Made by a program: the position numbers and the translations under genes | The notes under the pieces: model-generated | Seen by the model: only the letters and a program-made list of their open reading frames with translations | Told to the model about the DNA's origin: nothing | Database searches by the model: none | IMG/VR virus record: IMGVR_UViG_3300005253_000139 | Span: 1-44,126 of that record | Source of the DNA: a virus | Strand: one strand, 5' to 3' | DNA: 44,126 bases | Part shown: positions 36,796-44,126 of the stretch, one piece after another | Position numbering within the stretch: the stretch's first letter is position 1 | Layout: the number at the start of each line of letters is the position of its first letter

Positions 36796-36962
36796 TGGCA
36801 GACCATGACCCGATAGAAGATATAAACAGGAAACTCGACATTCTAATGAAGCACGTCGGTTGCGAGATGACTGAAAAGAAATATATGGATATGTCAGATG
36901 AGGAAAAAGACGATTATGATGAAAAGCACCCAAAGAAAGAAAAGGAAACACCAGAGGAATAA
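36795..36962 (+). CDS. 55-residue acidic protein
   Basis: A frame preceded by AGGAGG, sharing one base with the stop upstream. Strongly acidic and charged C-terminal half (SDEEKDDYDEKHPKKEKETP). Not recognised. Confidence 0.45.
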   Translation: MADHDPIEDINRKLDILMKHVGCEMTEKKYMDMSDEEKDDYDEKHPKKEKETPEE

Positions 36963-37115
36963 ATGGACTGGATTAAAACTTTTATAGAAGATGAAAAGTT
37001 TAAGGACAAGAAAGAGATAGTCAATTTAGAAAGAGAGAAGTTTTATGGCAATATTCAGTTAAACTTTTTCGAGGGAAAAGTTGTTAATGTAAATAAAAAC
37101 CAAACATTAAAATAA
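36963..37115 (+). CDS. 50-residue DUF2292-like protein
   Basis: MDWIKTFIEDEKF and KFYGNIQLNFFEGKVVNVN place it with the paralog at 30830-31015 and with DUF2292-type peptides. It starts immediately after the previous stop and ends before a terminator-like hairpin. Confidence 0.5.
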   Translation: MDWIKTFIEDEKFKDKKEIVNLEREKFYGNIQLNFFEGKVVNVNKNQTLK

Positions 37116-37135
37116 ACGGATAATCTGAAACACAG

Positions 37136-37191
37136 AAGCCGTATTCACTAACCCTACAATTTGTAGGAAGTCAATACGGCTTTTTTATTTA
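37136..37191 (+). terminator. Terminator-like hairpin before the scaffold gene
   Basis: AAGCCGTATT (37136-37145) pairs with AATACGGCTT (37173-37182); an inner CCTACA/TGTAGG hairpin sits in the loop. A TTTTTTATTT run follows and then the ribosome site of the scaffold gene. It could adjust expression between portal and capsid. Confidence 0.7.
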
Positions 37192-37204
37192 TAAGGAGGT
37201 AGTT

Positions 37205-37963
37205 ATGGCAACTCAACCTAACACCAATACTGGTCAGGTTGACCCAGAAGGACAGCAGTTAAATGCCGATGGAACACCTATAACACCAGAGGTAACTCCA
37301 GAGGTAACGCCAGAGAAGTTATATGCTGGAAAGTATAAAACGCCTGAAGAGCTGGAAAGTGCCTACGCATCCTCGAATAGTGAGGCAACTCGTATGGCGC
37401 AGGAAATCAAGCGTTTGAATACCTTAATCCAGAAAGCACCACCGCAACAGAAGGAGGCAATTCAGGATAAGATTGACGACCTTTCTAAATACTTTGACCC
37501 TGAAACTGCCAAAATCCTGACGACTTACACTAAAGACAAGATTGCCGAAGCGATAAAGACTGAACGGCAGTCTTGGAAAGGTGATACGGATTTTGTCAAG
37601 CAGGTTACAGATGTTTGGGAAGAAACCAAAAAATTATATCCTGAAGCAGCCAACCCTCAAAGTAAGCTATATTTGCGAGCAAATGAAATCTTGTTTGAAC
37701 GCAATTTAGCTGAAATATCTGAAGATGGAACGGTGCAACTTTTAACTCCTTTTGCGTATCGTATTGCTGTTGAAGCGGCATCTGCGGAGTTAGGTAGGCA
37801 AGCTCCTGCAAATGCTGAAACAAAGAACAAGAAAGGTCGGGCGGTTCAGGTGGCAGGCAAGGGTTCTATAATCCGAACAGGAGGGAAACTTTCCTATGCC
37901 GAATATATGAAACTGGACGACGACGCTAAAGATGCCTATGATAAATCAACTACAGGGGGATAA
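37205..37963 (+). CDS. Scaffolding protein
   Basis: A 252-residue, acidic, helical protein. LYAGKYKTPEELESAYASS is the typical N-terminal motif of phage scaffold proteins, followed by coiled-coil segments, a TDFVKQVTDVWEETKKLYPE helix, and a C-terminal GGKLSYAEYMKLDDDAKDAY that probably contacts the capsid shell. Three TPEVTPE units near residue 28-36 form a short repeat. It directs prohead assembly and is lost before DNA filling. Confidence 0.75.
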   Translation: MATQPNTNTGQVDPEGQQLNADGTPITPEVTPEVTPEKLYAGKYKTPEELESAYASSNSEATRMAQEIKRLNTLIQKAPPQQKEAIQDKIDDLSKYFDPETAKILTTYTKDKIAEAIKTERQSWKGDTDFVKQVTDVWEETKKLYPEAANPQSKLYLRANEILFERNLAEISEDGTVQLLTPFAYRIAVEAASAELGRQAPANAETKNKKGRAVQVAGKGSIIRTGGKLSYAEYMKLDDDAKDAYDKSTTGG

Positions 37964-37964
37964 A

Positions 37965-39269
37965 ATGGATTTTTTAAAATATCTCCGTAGTTTACTGGGG
38001 AACAATAAGGGTGCTGCTACTTTAAACCTACATACCTACAATTCAGGAGCGGGGGAATTTGACGACGCTATACCTGAATTTTGGAATGCGAGGCTTTACG
38101 ATGATGGTATTCGTAAGGCGTTCTGGGGGAGTAAGTTTGAAGGGAAGGAAGGTTCTTCAAAGCCGATTATAACGAAAGATAATTTTATGAAAGGCCCAGG
38201 GGATGTCATACACTTCCAAGTTTTAAGTAACCTTTTCTCCAGTGGAGTTACAGGAGAATCAACATTAGTAGGAAACGAAGATAAGCTCTCAATGAGCCAA
38301 TTCGATTTAACAGTCGATTGGATTCGTAATGCGGTTGCATTTACGGAAAATCTTGAGAAGCGAGTTAATTTTAGTATAACACAAGTCGCAAGACAGAGGT
38401 TATCAAATTGGCTTGCTCGTTTTATTGACGAGGGGATGTTTACACAGCTAATTACTACTGAGTCGCCTGATGAACTTTACGCAGGTAGCGCACCCAGTGA
38501 ATCTGTCCTCGGTGATAATGATGTCTTCGGAACGGAAGAAATAGACCGCATTAAATTAGCACTTCAGAGAAAAGGTGCTATACGAATATCCGTCAAGATG
38601 GATAATGGCGAGGAATTGGATACATTCGGTATCGTCATATCCGAGATTGATGAATACTGGTTAAAGGGTGATAGTGTCTGGCAACAGGCGCAGAGGGAGG
38701 CAGGGATTAGGGGAGAGAAAAATAGGATATTCACTGGAGCTTTAGGGATATATAACGGTTGCATATTATATGTCCACAGGTCAGTGAAATCAGCGAACGA
38801 AGTTATGGGTTCTCCTTTAAGACCTGAGTGCCGACTTTATACAAGTATTGGTTCTTCAGGTGAAACCACAATAACAGTCGGTAACAACTCCAAGGCAAAC
38901 TATACAAAGTTCTTCCCTACTACAGGGACACTTATGATAGGAACCGAGGAAATCACTTACTCTGCGAAGGGCGTTAATGCGTTCACTATAGACCAAAGGG
39001 CACAGAACGGAACGTCTGCTGCCTCTCATACTGCCGGAGATCTCATAACCCTAAGGAACATATCAACACAGATAGGGTTTGGTGCGGAGATAGCAGTAAG
39101 AGGTTGGGGTATGAAGCCGACTCCAATAACACAGACTCACGATTATGGCTTTGAGAATGGCATTGGTATTAAAGCAATCTTTGGACAGGTTGCCGTAAAG
39201 GATACTTCTGGAAACGAGAAGAACTATCTTTTAATGAAATCCTATGCTAAAAACCCAGGAATTATATAA
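37965..39269 (+). CDS. Major capsid protein, N4-gp56/DUF4043 family
   Basis: About 434 residues from the ATG at 37965 (AGGGGG upstream). GDVIHFQVLSNLFSSGVTGE, NEDKLSMSQFDLTVDWIRNA and ARQRLSNWLARFIDEGMF are the hallmark segments of the N4-gp56 (DUF4043) HK97-fold capsids. Residues ~300-365 (TIGSSGETTITVGNN, LMIGTEEITYSAKGVNAFTI) look like an inserted beta domain at the capsid surface. The two following genes may decorate it. Confidence 0.8.
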   Translation: MDFLKYLRSLLGNNKGAATLNLHTYNSGAGEFDDAIPEFWNARLYDDGIRKAFWGSKFEGKEGSSKPIITKDNFMKGPGDVIHFQVLSNLFSSGVTGESTLVGNEDKLSMSQFDLTVDWIRNAVAFTENLEKRVNFSITQVARQRLSNWLARFIDEGMFTQLITTESPDELYAGSAPSESVLGDNDVFGTEEIDRIKLALQRKGAIRISVKMDNGEELDTFGIVISEIDEYWLKGDSVWQQAQREAGIRGEKNRIFTGALGIYNGCILYVHRSVKSANEVMGSPLRPECRLYTSIGSSGETTITVGNNSKANYTKFFPTTGTLMIGTEEITYSAKGVNAFTIDQRAQNGTSAASHTAGDLITLRNISTQIGFGAEIAVRGWGMKPTPITQTHDYGFENGIGIKAIFGQVAVKDTSGNEKNYLLMKSYAKNPGII

Positions 39270-39281
39270 GGAGATAATATC

Positions 39282-39677
39282 ATGAAGAAAATTATTATCG
39301 CTTTGATAGTTCTTGGAATATTGGCGTTTGGAGTTTCATTATCAAGTGCTGATCAAACAAGAACTATCAATCACAGGTATAAGGCTATTGCAGCAGGTAC
39401 AAGCTCTCCGAATACAGTAGAAGGAAACTATGAGATGCGTAGTGTAACCATTTACAGGATTACTGGTGTTGCTACATCTTCAAATGCTGTTTTTGGAATT
39501 TACAACGTCTCGGCACAAGGTGATATGTCAGTTAATGACAACCTTGCGATAGAAGGCGGAGAAGCTACTTCAGGAGATGCCCTTCCACATATGTATTTCG
39601 GAAAAGAGGGGATAAGGCTTGCTGCTGGCACGGTAGTCAGGGCTATTGGCTGTACGATTGTTCTTGAGTATCTGTAA
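39282..39677 (+). CDS. Signal-peptide-bearing beta protein, copy 1
   Basis: A 131-residue protein; residues 1-23 are a clean Sec signal (KKIIIALIVLGILAFGVSLS, then SSA-DQ). The mature part is all beta and ends IVLEY. The order A-EG-EAT...GI-LAAGT...I-LEY is shared with the next gene, so the two are diverged duplicates. A capsid-neighbour gene with a secretion signal is odd; it might be a host-surface protein or a decoration protein whose hydrophobic start is used in assembly. Confidence 0.55.
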   Translation: MKKIIIALIVLGILAFGVSLSSADQTRTINHRYKAIAAGTSSPNTVEGNYEMRSVTIYRITGVATSSNAVFGIYNVSAQGDMSVNDNLAIEGGEATSGDALPHMYFGKEGIRLAAGTVVRAIGCTIVLEYL

Positions 39678-39744
39678 TCGGATACCAACAGAAAATTATA
39701 GGGGGCGGGGTTTTATACTCCGTTCCCTGTAATGAGGAGAATTT

Positions 39745-40101
39745 ATGAAAAGATTTTTATTGATGCTGCTGATAATCCTGCTTCCTGCGTTAGCTTTTGC
39801 CGATGCAAGGATAAACAAAGTTGTAACCACAACGACTGAATATACATCGAGTCAACTGATACAAACAGGGGTAACGAATGTTTATAGGGTGTACTTTATC
39901 CCCTCTTCCAATGGTGGCTGGTTTGCGCTTCATAATTGCCTGACTATTGGTGCTGCTGCGTCAACTAATGCAAAAGTTGAAGGTATGGAGGCGACGGCAT
40001 TCAATGGACAGCCGCAGGATTTTACAAGTATCCCCGTAGAGTTTTCAACAGGTCTTTTTTTAGATATATACAACGGTAGCATTCTTATAGAGTACGAATA
40101 A
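39745..40101 (+). CDS. Signal-peptide-bearing beta protein, copy 2
   Basis: A 118-residue protein; residues 1-20 are a strong signal (RFLLMLLIILLPALAFADA, cleavage after AFA). The mature part ends ILIEYE and shares its strand order with copy 1. Preceded by a GAGGAG site; its stop overlaps the next start. Function unknown. Confidence 0.55.
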   Translation: MKRFLLMLLIILLPALAFADARINKVVTTTTEYTSSQLIQTGVTNVYRVYFIPSSNGGWFALHNCLTIGAAASTNAKVEGMEATAFNGQPQDFTSIPVEFSTGLFLDIYNGSILIEYE

Positions 40102-41231
40102 TGTTTGATATAGCTTTATTCATATTCCTGTTATTATCCCCGATAATCTTATTGCCAGCGATAGGAAATATCTCGGCCTTGCAGTTTTATCAATTCGGGA
40201 AAATAGATTCTATGAACTCGATGTTACAGTTGCAATTTTTTCAGTTCGGGACAATCGGTTTGTTTATCGTATCCCTGTTCCAAAAAAGGATAAGGGAATA
40301 TAAGGATTTTTGGCTGTCGTTATTTTTGGCTGCCTGTCTGGTGAGTATCTTCCTTCATCCCATATCAGTAACAATGTCAATAAATATCTTTCTGGGATTT
40401 TTTCTTTACAAGTTAGTCGTTGAATATACCAAGAATATAAAATTAGTTTTAATAGCAATAGCTATTGTCAGTGCGTTCAATTTCATATTTGCTGTTTTAC
40501 AATCCTTTGACATACGCCTTATCTATAGTGATACGGGGAGGATTGACGGTTTGATGAAAATGTCAAGCCATTTAGGGACATACCAAGCGATGAGCGTGCC
40601 TATCTTATATATGTTTAATCCCATATTAGCAGTCATACCTTTGATTGGATTGGTATTAACCAAGACAACGACGGCGATCGTAGGCGTTTTTGTGGGTGGG
40701 ATGTATTTACTGCAAAAAAAGGTAGGGGACCCCATATGGTTGATACTTTTAAGTTTGGGTTCTATGTGGAAAATGTTTTTTATGTCATTATCGGCTTTAT
40801 TGGTTGTATTTATAGTTAGGAACAGGACGGAGATTTTGATGGATTTTGCCACAAGAATATGGATATGGAAAGATACGATATTTAATCTTGATTTTTTGGG
40901 TGTGGGGTTCCAAAAATTCATAAAACCTGTGCACGGATTGTCTTCTAATGAGACATTTTTTAATGCAGTTCATCCATCTGAAATCTTTAACAGCACTTAC
41001 AACATATATTTATATGTGGTTTATTCTCTTGGGATTTTATCCATTCCGATTTTCATATGGGTATACAGACAGTTTAGATTTAAAAATCAAGACAAGGTTG
41101 CAAGGTGTTTATTCGCATCTTGTTTAATCCTGTTAATCATAGGTTTAGGTCAATCGTTTATGGAATTTCCAAGGCTTGCTGGGACAGCAATAGTTATCTT
41201 TGGGTTACTGAAGATAAAACAAGGAGGGTGA
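40101..41231 (+). CDS. O-antigen ligase/polymerase-like membrane protein
   Basis: A 376-residue polytopic protein with ~9-10 membrane segments. SDTGRIDGLMKMSSHLGTYQ, LVLTKTTTAIVGVFVGGMYL and an R-x-W-x-W-K-D-T...LGVGFQKF loop before HPSEIFNSTYNIYL resemble the Wzy_C family (WaaL/Wzy), where a large periplasmic loop binds the undecaprenyl-linked glycan. In phages such enzymes change the O-antigen to block superinfection. It lies in the late head operon, coupled to the signal-peptide gene (ATAATG). Confidence 0.65.
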   Translation: MFDIALFIFLLLSPIILLPAIGNISALQFYQFGKIDSMNSMLQLQFFQFGTIGLFIVSLFQKRIREYKDFWLSLFLAACLVSIFLHPISVTMSINIFLGFFLYKLVVEYTKNIKLVLIAIAIVSAFNFIFAVLQSFDIRLIYSDTGRIDGLMKMSSHLGTYQAMSVPILYMFNPILAVIPLIGLVLTKTTTAIVGVFVGGMYLLQKKVGDPIWLILLSLGSMWKMFFMSLSALLVVFIVRNRTEILMDFATRIWIWKDTIFNLDFLGVGFQKFIKPVHGLSSNETFFNAVHPSEIFNSTYNIYLYVVYSLGILSIPIFIWVYRQFRFKNQDKVARCLFASCLILLIIGLGQSFMEFPRLAGTAIVIFGLLKIKQGG

Positions 41232-41232
41232 G

Positions 41233-41532
41233 ATGGATATTCAGTTAAAGTATAAAGGCGGTCGCTCGCTTATGAAGGTGATGCATGAAAGAAAACCGTA
41301 TGTCTTTAAAACGGATAATGATTTTACCTGTGATTGTCCTCAAAGAGTAGTTGACTGGTTGGCACAGAACGCTACAGGGCAGTTTCAGGTGCAACCGACT
41401 AAAACAGTAATTAAGGAAGTCGAAGTAGAAAAACCGAAGACGCTTAAATGTGATGAGTGTGAATTTACCGCTAAAAGTGAATATGGACTTTTGGTGCATA
41501 AAAGAAAGCATAGAAAAGGGGGTAAAAAATGA
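41233..41532 (+). CDS. Small protein with a C2H2 zinc finger
   Basis: A 99-residue protein. The C-terminus KCDECEFTAKSEYGLLVHKRKH fits C-x2-C-x12-H-x3-H spacing with the conserved Phe and Leu, a C2H2 finger. Residues 1-50 contain VFKTDNDFTCDCPQRVVDWL as in small phage head proteins. It is coupled to its neighbours. It may bind DNA or a virion partner. Confidence 0.55.
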   Translation: MDIQLKYKGGRSLMKVMHERKPYVFKTDNDFTCDCPQRVVDWLAQNATGQFQVQPTKTVIKEVEVEKPKTLKCDECEFTAKSEYGLLVHKRKHRKGGKK

Positions 41533-41966
41533 GGCACACTGAATTATCTACGGATATGCAGAAGTATTTAAAAGACAGCGATTATCTGAAAAAGGATATT
41601 AAGAGATTAGGGTTAGAGAAAAATAAACTTGAAACCGAGTTTTCCTCTACCGCTAAGAAAGTCTCTGATATAAAAGGCGAACAGATTTCAATAGAGAAGA
41701 AGGCGAAGGAAACTGTTGCTAAGGCAGAATTTGAAGCAAAGGAGATAAAGAGCAAGGCAAGGCAGATCGAGATAAAGGCGAATGAAAAGAGAAGCGAAGT
41801 TGATGTAAAATTAAGCGAGACTGCCGATATTAAAAGGGAATTAGGCAACCTCGTTAAATCAAATGAAGGGAAAGAGAAAAATCTTATATTAGAGAAAGTA
41901 GAGGTAGATAAGATAAAAAGCAAACTTCTGACTATTGTAAAGATGATTAAAAACGAAGTGGGGTAA
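41529..41966 (+). CDS. Long coiled-coil protein
   Basis: A 145-residue protein almost wholly heptad-patterned (KKDIKRLGLEKNKLETEFSS, AKETVAKAEFEAKEIKSKAR). It overlaps the zinc-finger gene by ATGA and lies 5 bases before the adaptor gene. It could be a head-tail connector helper or fibre-like component. Confidence 0.5.
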   Translation: MRHTELSTDMQKYLKDSDYLKKDIKRLGLEKNKLETEFSSTAKKVSDIKGEQISIEKKAKETVAKAEFEAKEIKSKARQIEIKANEKRSEVDVKLSETADIKRELGNLVKSNEGKEKNLILEKVEVDKIKSKLLTIVKMIKNEVG

Positions 41967-41971
41967 AATTT

Positions 41972-42691
41972 ATGGCTACTTTTGGATTAGAGTTCAGCGA
42001 GATAAAAACTCGTGTCAAGGATTATGCCAATATCACTAATATCGAAGGTGCAGACACAAAGGCTGGTAGGGCAGTCAATGACGCACTCCGTAAGTTAGCA
42101 GGGAAAAGGCGATGGATAGGTTTACGAAGACAAGACACGATAACACCCGTAGCGTCTACCCAGAGCTACGCCTTGACCTCTCTAACGGGGTTTAACTATC
42201 CTTTAAGGGTATTTTACTTAATAAACGGTATCCAACAGCCGATAAGGATACTCTCTGATGATGAATGGTCTGATAAAACTGATAATGACAGCGTAGGCAA
42301 TCCTGATGTATGTGCATTTTTAGAAATATCAGGCGCACAAAAACTTTATCTTTCACCCTTACCTTCCGCGGCTTTCGTAGCTTTGTATTCCACGATTTAC
42401 ATAGACTACGACAAAAAGCCTACAGAACTTTCAGGGAATAGTGATGTTCCCGATATACCGCCTACAAACTGCCAGATGGCTTTAGTTTACTACGCTACGG
42501 CTGAATTATTGGCAAAACAAGGGGATTTAAAGGGTTTAGCAATATGGGAGGCAAAAGCAGAGAAGGAGTTATCTAAATATTTCACAAGCGATATACATTT
42601 TAAAGGCGTTAAGAGGCAATCAGGCAAACCATCTATGGGGATACTTCACGGAACCTCGATAATAAGACCGCAAAGGGATTATAGACAATAA
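41972..42691 (+). CDS. Head-tail adaptor (tail tubular A-like)
   Basis: A 239-residue protein. FSEIKTRVKDYANITNIEG and ADTKAGRAVNDALRKLAGKR form the helical N-terminus typical of podovirus adaptors (T7 gp11/P22 gp4 role), with strand-rich middle (LYLSPLPSAAFVALYSTIYI) and a helical YYATAELLAKQGD segment. It joins the portal to the nozzle. Confidence 0.7.
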   Translation: MATFGLEFSEIKTRVKDYANITNIEGADTKAGRAVNDALRKLAGKRRWIGLRRQDTITPVASTQSYALTSLTGFNYPLRVFYLINGIQQPIRILSDDEWSDKTDNDSVGNPDVCAFLEISGAQKLYLSPLPSAAFVALYSTIYIDYDKKPTELSGNSDVPDIPPTNCQMALVYYATAELLAKQGDLKGLAIWEAKAEKELSKYFTSDIHFKGVKRQSGKPSMGILHGTSIIRPQRDYRQ

Positions 42692-42703
42692 TCGGAGGAT
42701 TTT

Positions 42704-44126
42704 TTGATTAAAAAACAGATAACTGTGATTTCAGATTTTTCAGGCGGGCAGGATACAAAGACTCCCATGATCTCGATGGCTTTGAATAAAAGCCCGAATA
42801 TGAGGAATTTTCACTGTGCAGGTGTTAAAAACCGCCTTGTGAAACGGGGAGGGTTTAGTAAACTCAATTTATCTACTGTTGAGTCTGACGGGCTTGATGT
42901 GTTTTATCCCTGTGGATACCAGACTTATGATTATCCCCTGAGATATGAAGCAGCAAATACTCGAATATCGCAGGGTTTTAAATGTAAAACATCGGGAACC
43001 GTAACAAAGGTAAGGCTATGGCTTAAAAAAGTAGAAACCCCCGCAGCAACCGATACCGTAACTTTAGAGATCCAATCAGACTCATCAGGTGTCCCTTCAG
43101 GAACAGAGGTAACAAATGGAGTTGCAACCGCTATTGATATTTCTGATGTGATAACTTCTTCTTATGCGTGGGTAACTTTCACCTTTTCCACCAATCCTAC
43201 CTTAGTAGCGGGAACACAATATCATTTGATGTTAGAAGGGGCGTTTACGATTTCAACCACGAATTATATTCATTGGGGAGTAGATAATTATGATGTAATT
43301 TATCCCGACGGGACAATGTCTGTCTATGATGGGACTACTTGGATGACTGATACTTTATATGATGCCTGTTTCGAAGTGTATATTTCAGATGGAGTAGCAG
43401 GAAACGATGGATTTGCTACTTGGGATTTTTCTTCTAAAAATATGCTATTAGGGGTATTCGGGACTACGCTCTATAAAATGGATAGGGACTCCTCTGGAAA
43501 TCCTGATGGGGTTTGGGACGCCTTAACAGGTGGTGGAACTTGGGATGCTTTTACGAAACTTATGCTTCATTGCGATGGGAGTGACCAAGCGACAACCTTT
43601 ACTGATGAGATTTCCCATATCGTAACCGCCAATGGAGATGCAAAATTAGTAACTGCTGAAAAGAAATTCGGCACTGCTTCAGGCATATTCGACGGAAGTG
43701 ATGATTTAACTGTCCCTGATAGCGATGACTGGAATTTAGAAAGCGGGGATTTTTCATTTGATTTCTGGTCATGGTTTGATGCAGTAGGGGCAAATGGTTC
43801 AGACCATACTATATTTTACCAAGAAACCGATGGGACTAATTTTTGGGATATACGATGGCATAATATTGATGGTGGAACAGGTTATTGGGAACTTAGAGTT
43901 AGAGTAGTTGGTGTTAATATTATAGTCGCACAGGGAACATTCTTTCCAACCCTTGATACTTGGTATCACATTGAAATCAGTCGTTCAGGGAATAATTTTA
44001 GATGGTTTGTTGATGGAGTGCAAGTCGGTTCAACAACCGTAGATAGTAGTTCAATGCCTGATTTTACGGGTTCTTTATATATAGGTTCTGCTGCTGGTAG
44101 CAGATATTTCACAGGACAATTAGATG
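42704..44126 (+). CDS. Tail nozzle-like protein, N-terminal part, with LamG domain (continues past window end)
   Basis: Starts at TTG 42704 after CGGAGG. Residues 1-50 (ISDFSGGQDTKTPMISMALN, NMRNFHCAGVKNRLVKRGG) are the canonical nozzle N-terminus. Residues ~85-225 form a beta-sandwich (GTVTKVRLWLKKVETPAATD). A linker NPDGVWDALTGG near residue 265 leads into a LamG domain (VPDSDDWNLESGDFSFDFWS, TWYHIEI) that is cut by the window end just before its last strand. The frame joins position 1 in phase. Together with 1-1955 it would make one protein of ~1,125 residues with two LamG modules. Confidence 0.65.
   Translation, partial: MIKKQITVISDFSGGQDTKTPMISMALNKSPNMRNFHCAGVKNRLVKRGGFSKLNLSTVESDGLDVFYPCGYQTYDYPLRYEAANTRISQGFKCKTSGTVTKVRLWLKKVETPAATDTVTLEIQSDSSGVPSGTEVTNGVATAIDISDVITSSYAWVTFTFSTNPTLVAGTQYHLMLEGAFTISTTNYIHWGVDNYDVIYPDGTMSVYDGTTWMTDTLYDACFEVYISDGVAGNDGFATWDFSSKNMLLGVFGTTLYKMDRDSSGNPDGVWDALTGGGTWDAFTKLMLHCDGSDQATTFTDEISHIVTANGDAKLVTAEKKFGTASGIFDGSDDLTVPDSDDWNLESGDFSFDFWSWFDAVGANGSDHTIFYQETDGTNFWDIRWHNIDGGTGYWELRVRVVGVNIIVAQGTFFPTLDTWYHIEISRSGNNFRWFVDGVQVGSTTVDSSSMPDFTGSLYIGSAAGSRYFTGQLD

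Overview
The window looks like the nearly complete genome of a tailed phage of the short-tailed (podovirus) type. It encodes a large terminase, portal, scaffold, an N4-gp56/DUF4043-type major capsid protein, a head-tail adaptor, a nozzle-like tail protein, ejection proteins and a tail fibre. The two window ends fall inside the same nozzle gene and join in frame if the sequence is circular. A Gram-negative host is suggested by several lipoproteins, an outer-membrane beta-barrel and an O-antigen ligase/polymerase-like membrane protein. The sequence is AT-rich, uses strong GGAGG-type ribosome binding sites and uses the standard code. I cannot name the host. No DNA polymerase, primase, helicase, integrase or endolysin is recognisable, so replication probably relies on the host.

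Layout. Positions 1-12619 (+) hold the tail and ejection module: nozzle C-terminus, Gly/Ala-rich ejection protein, HNH homing endonuclease, polyvalent ejection protein, fibre, then a lipoprotein, a one-helix coiled-coil protein and a DUF1353 protein. Positions 12710-20087 (-) hold an accessory block of small lipoproteins, membrane proteins and zinc-ribbon proteins, a possible annealing protein, a ParB-like protein, an XRE regulator, two tandem paralogs and a beta-barrel. Upstream of it lie a GATACGG repeat array, a tRNA and structured RNA elements. Positions 20121-22385 (+) hold a Dam-type methylase gene broken by an in-frame TGA and an XRE-led operon. Positions 22396-29729 (-) hold small early genes, a DUF5131 radical-SAM protein, a methyltransferase and a SurA/PrsA-like lipoprotein. 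Positions 30159-44126 (+) hold a winged-helix initiator with internal repeats, the packaging genes and the head genes.

The most unusual feature is at 27634-29772. Five consecutive cassettes carrying six genes are each bracketed by their own private inverted repeat of 24-28 bp; one of 28 bp is perfect. Arms of neighbouring cassettes stand back to back with gaps of only 0-9 nt. A shared purine-rich ribosome binding site sits just inside each upstream arm. The array follows a consensus minus promoter, a short leader peptide and a possible H-type pseudoknot. In RNA each message would be closed into its own stem-loop domain, reminiscent of the processing stems around 16S and 23S rRNA. Other arm-closed elements occur in the plus leaders (20664-20768 and 29959-30080) and in the minus accessory transcript (18298-18378, 19685-19769, 19801-19904, 26837-26919). 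RNA architecture therefore appears to be a general theme of this phage's early expression.
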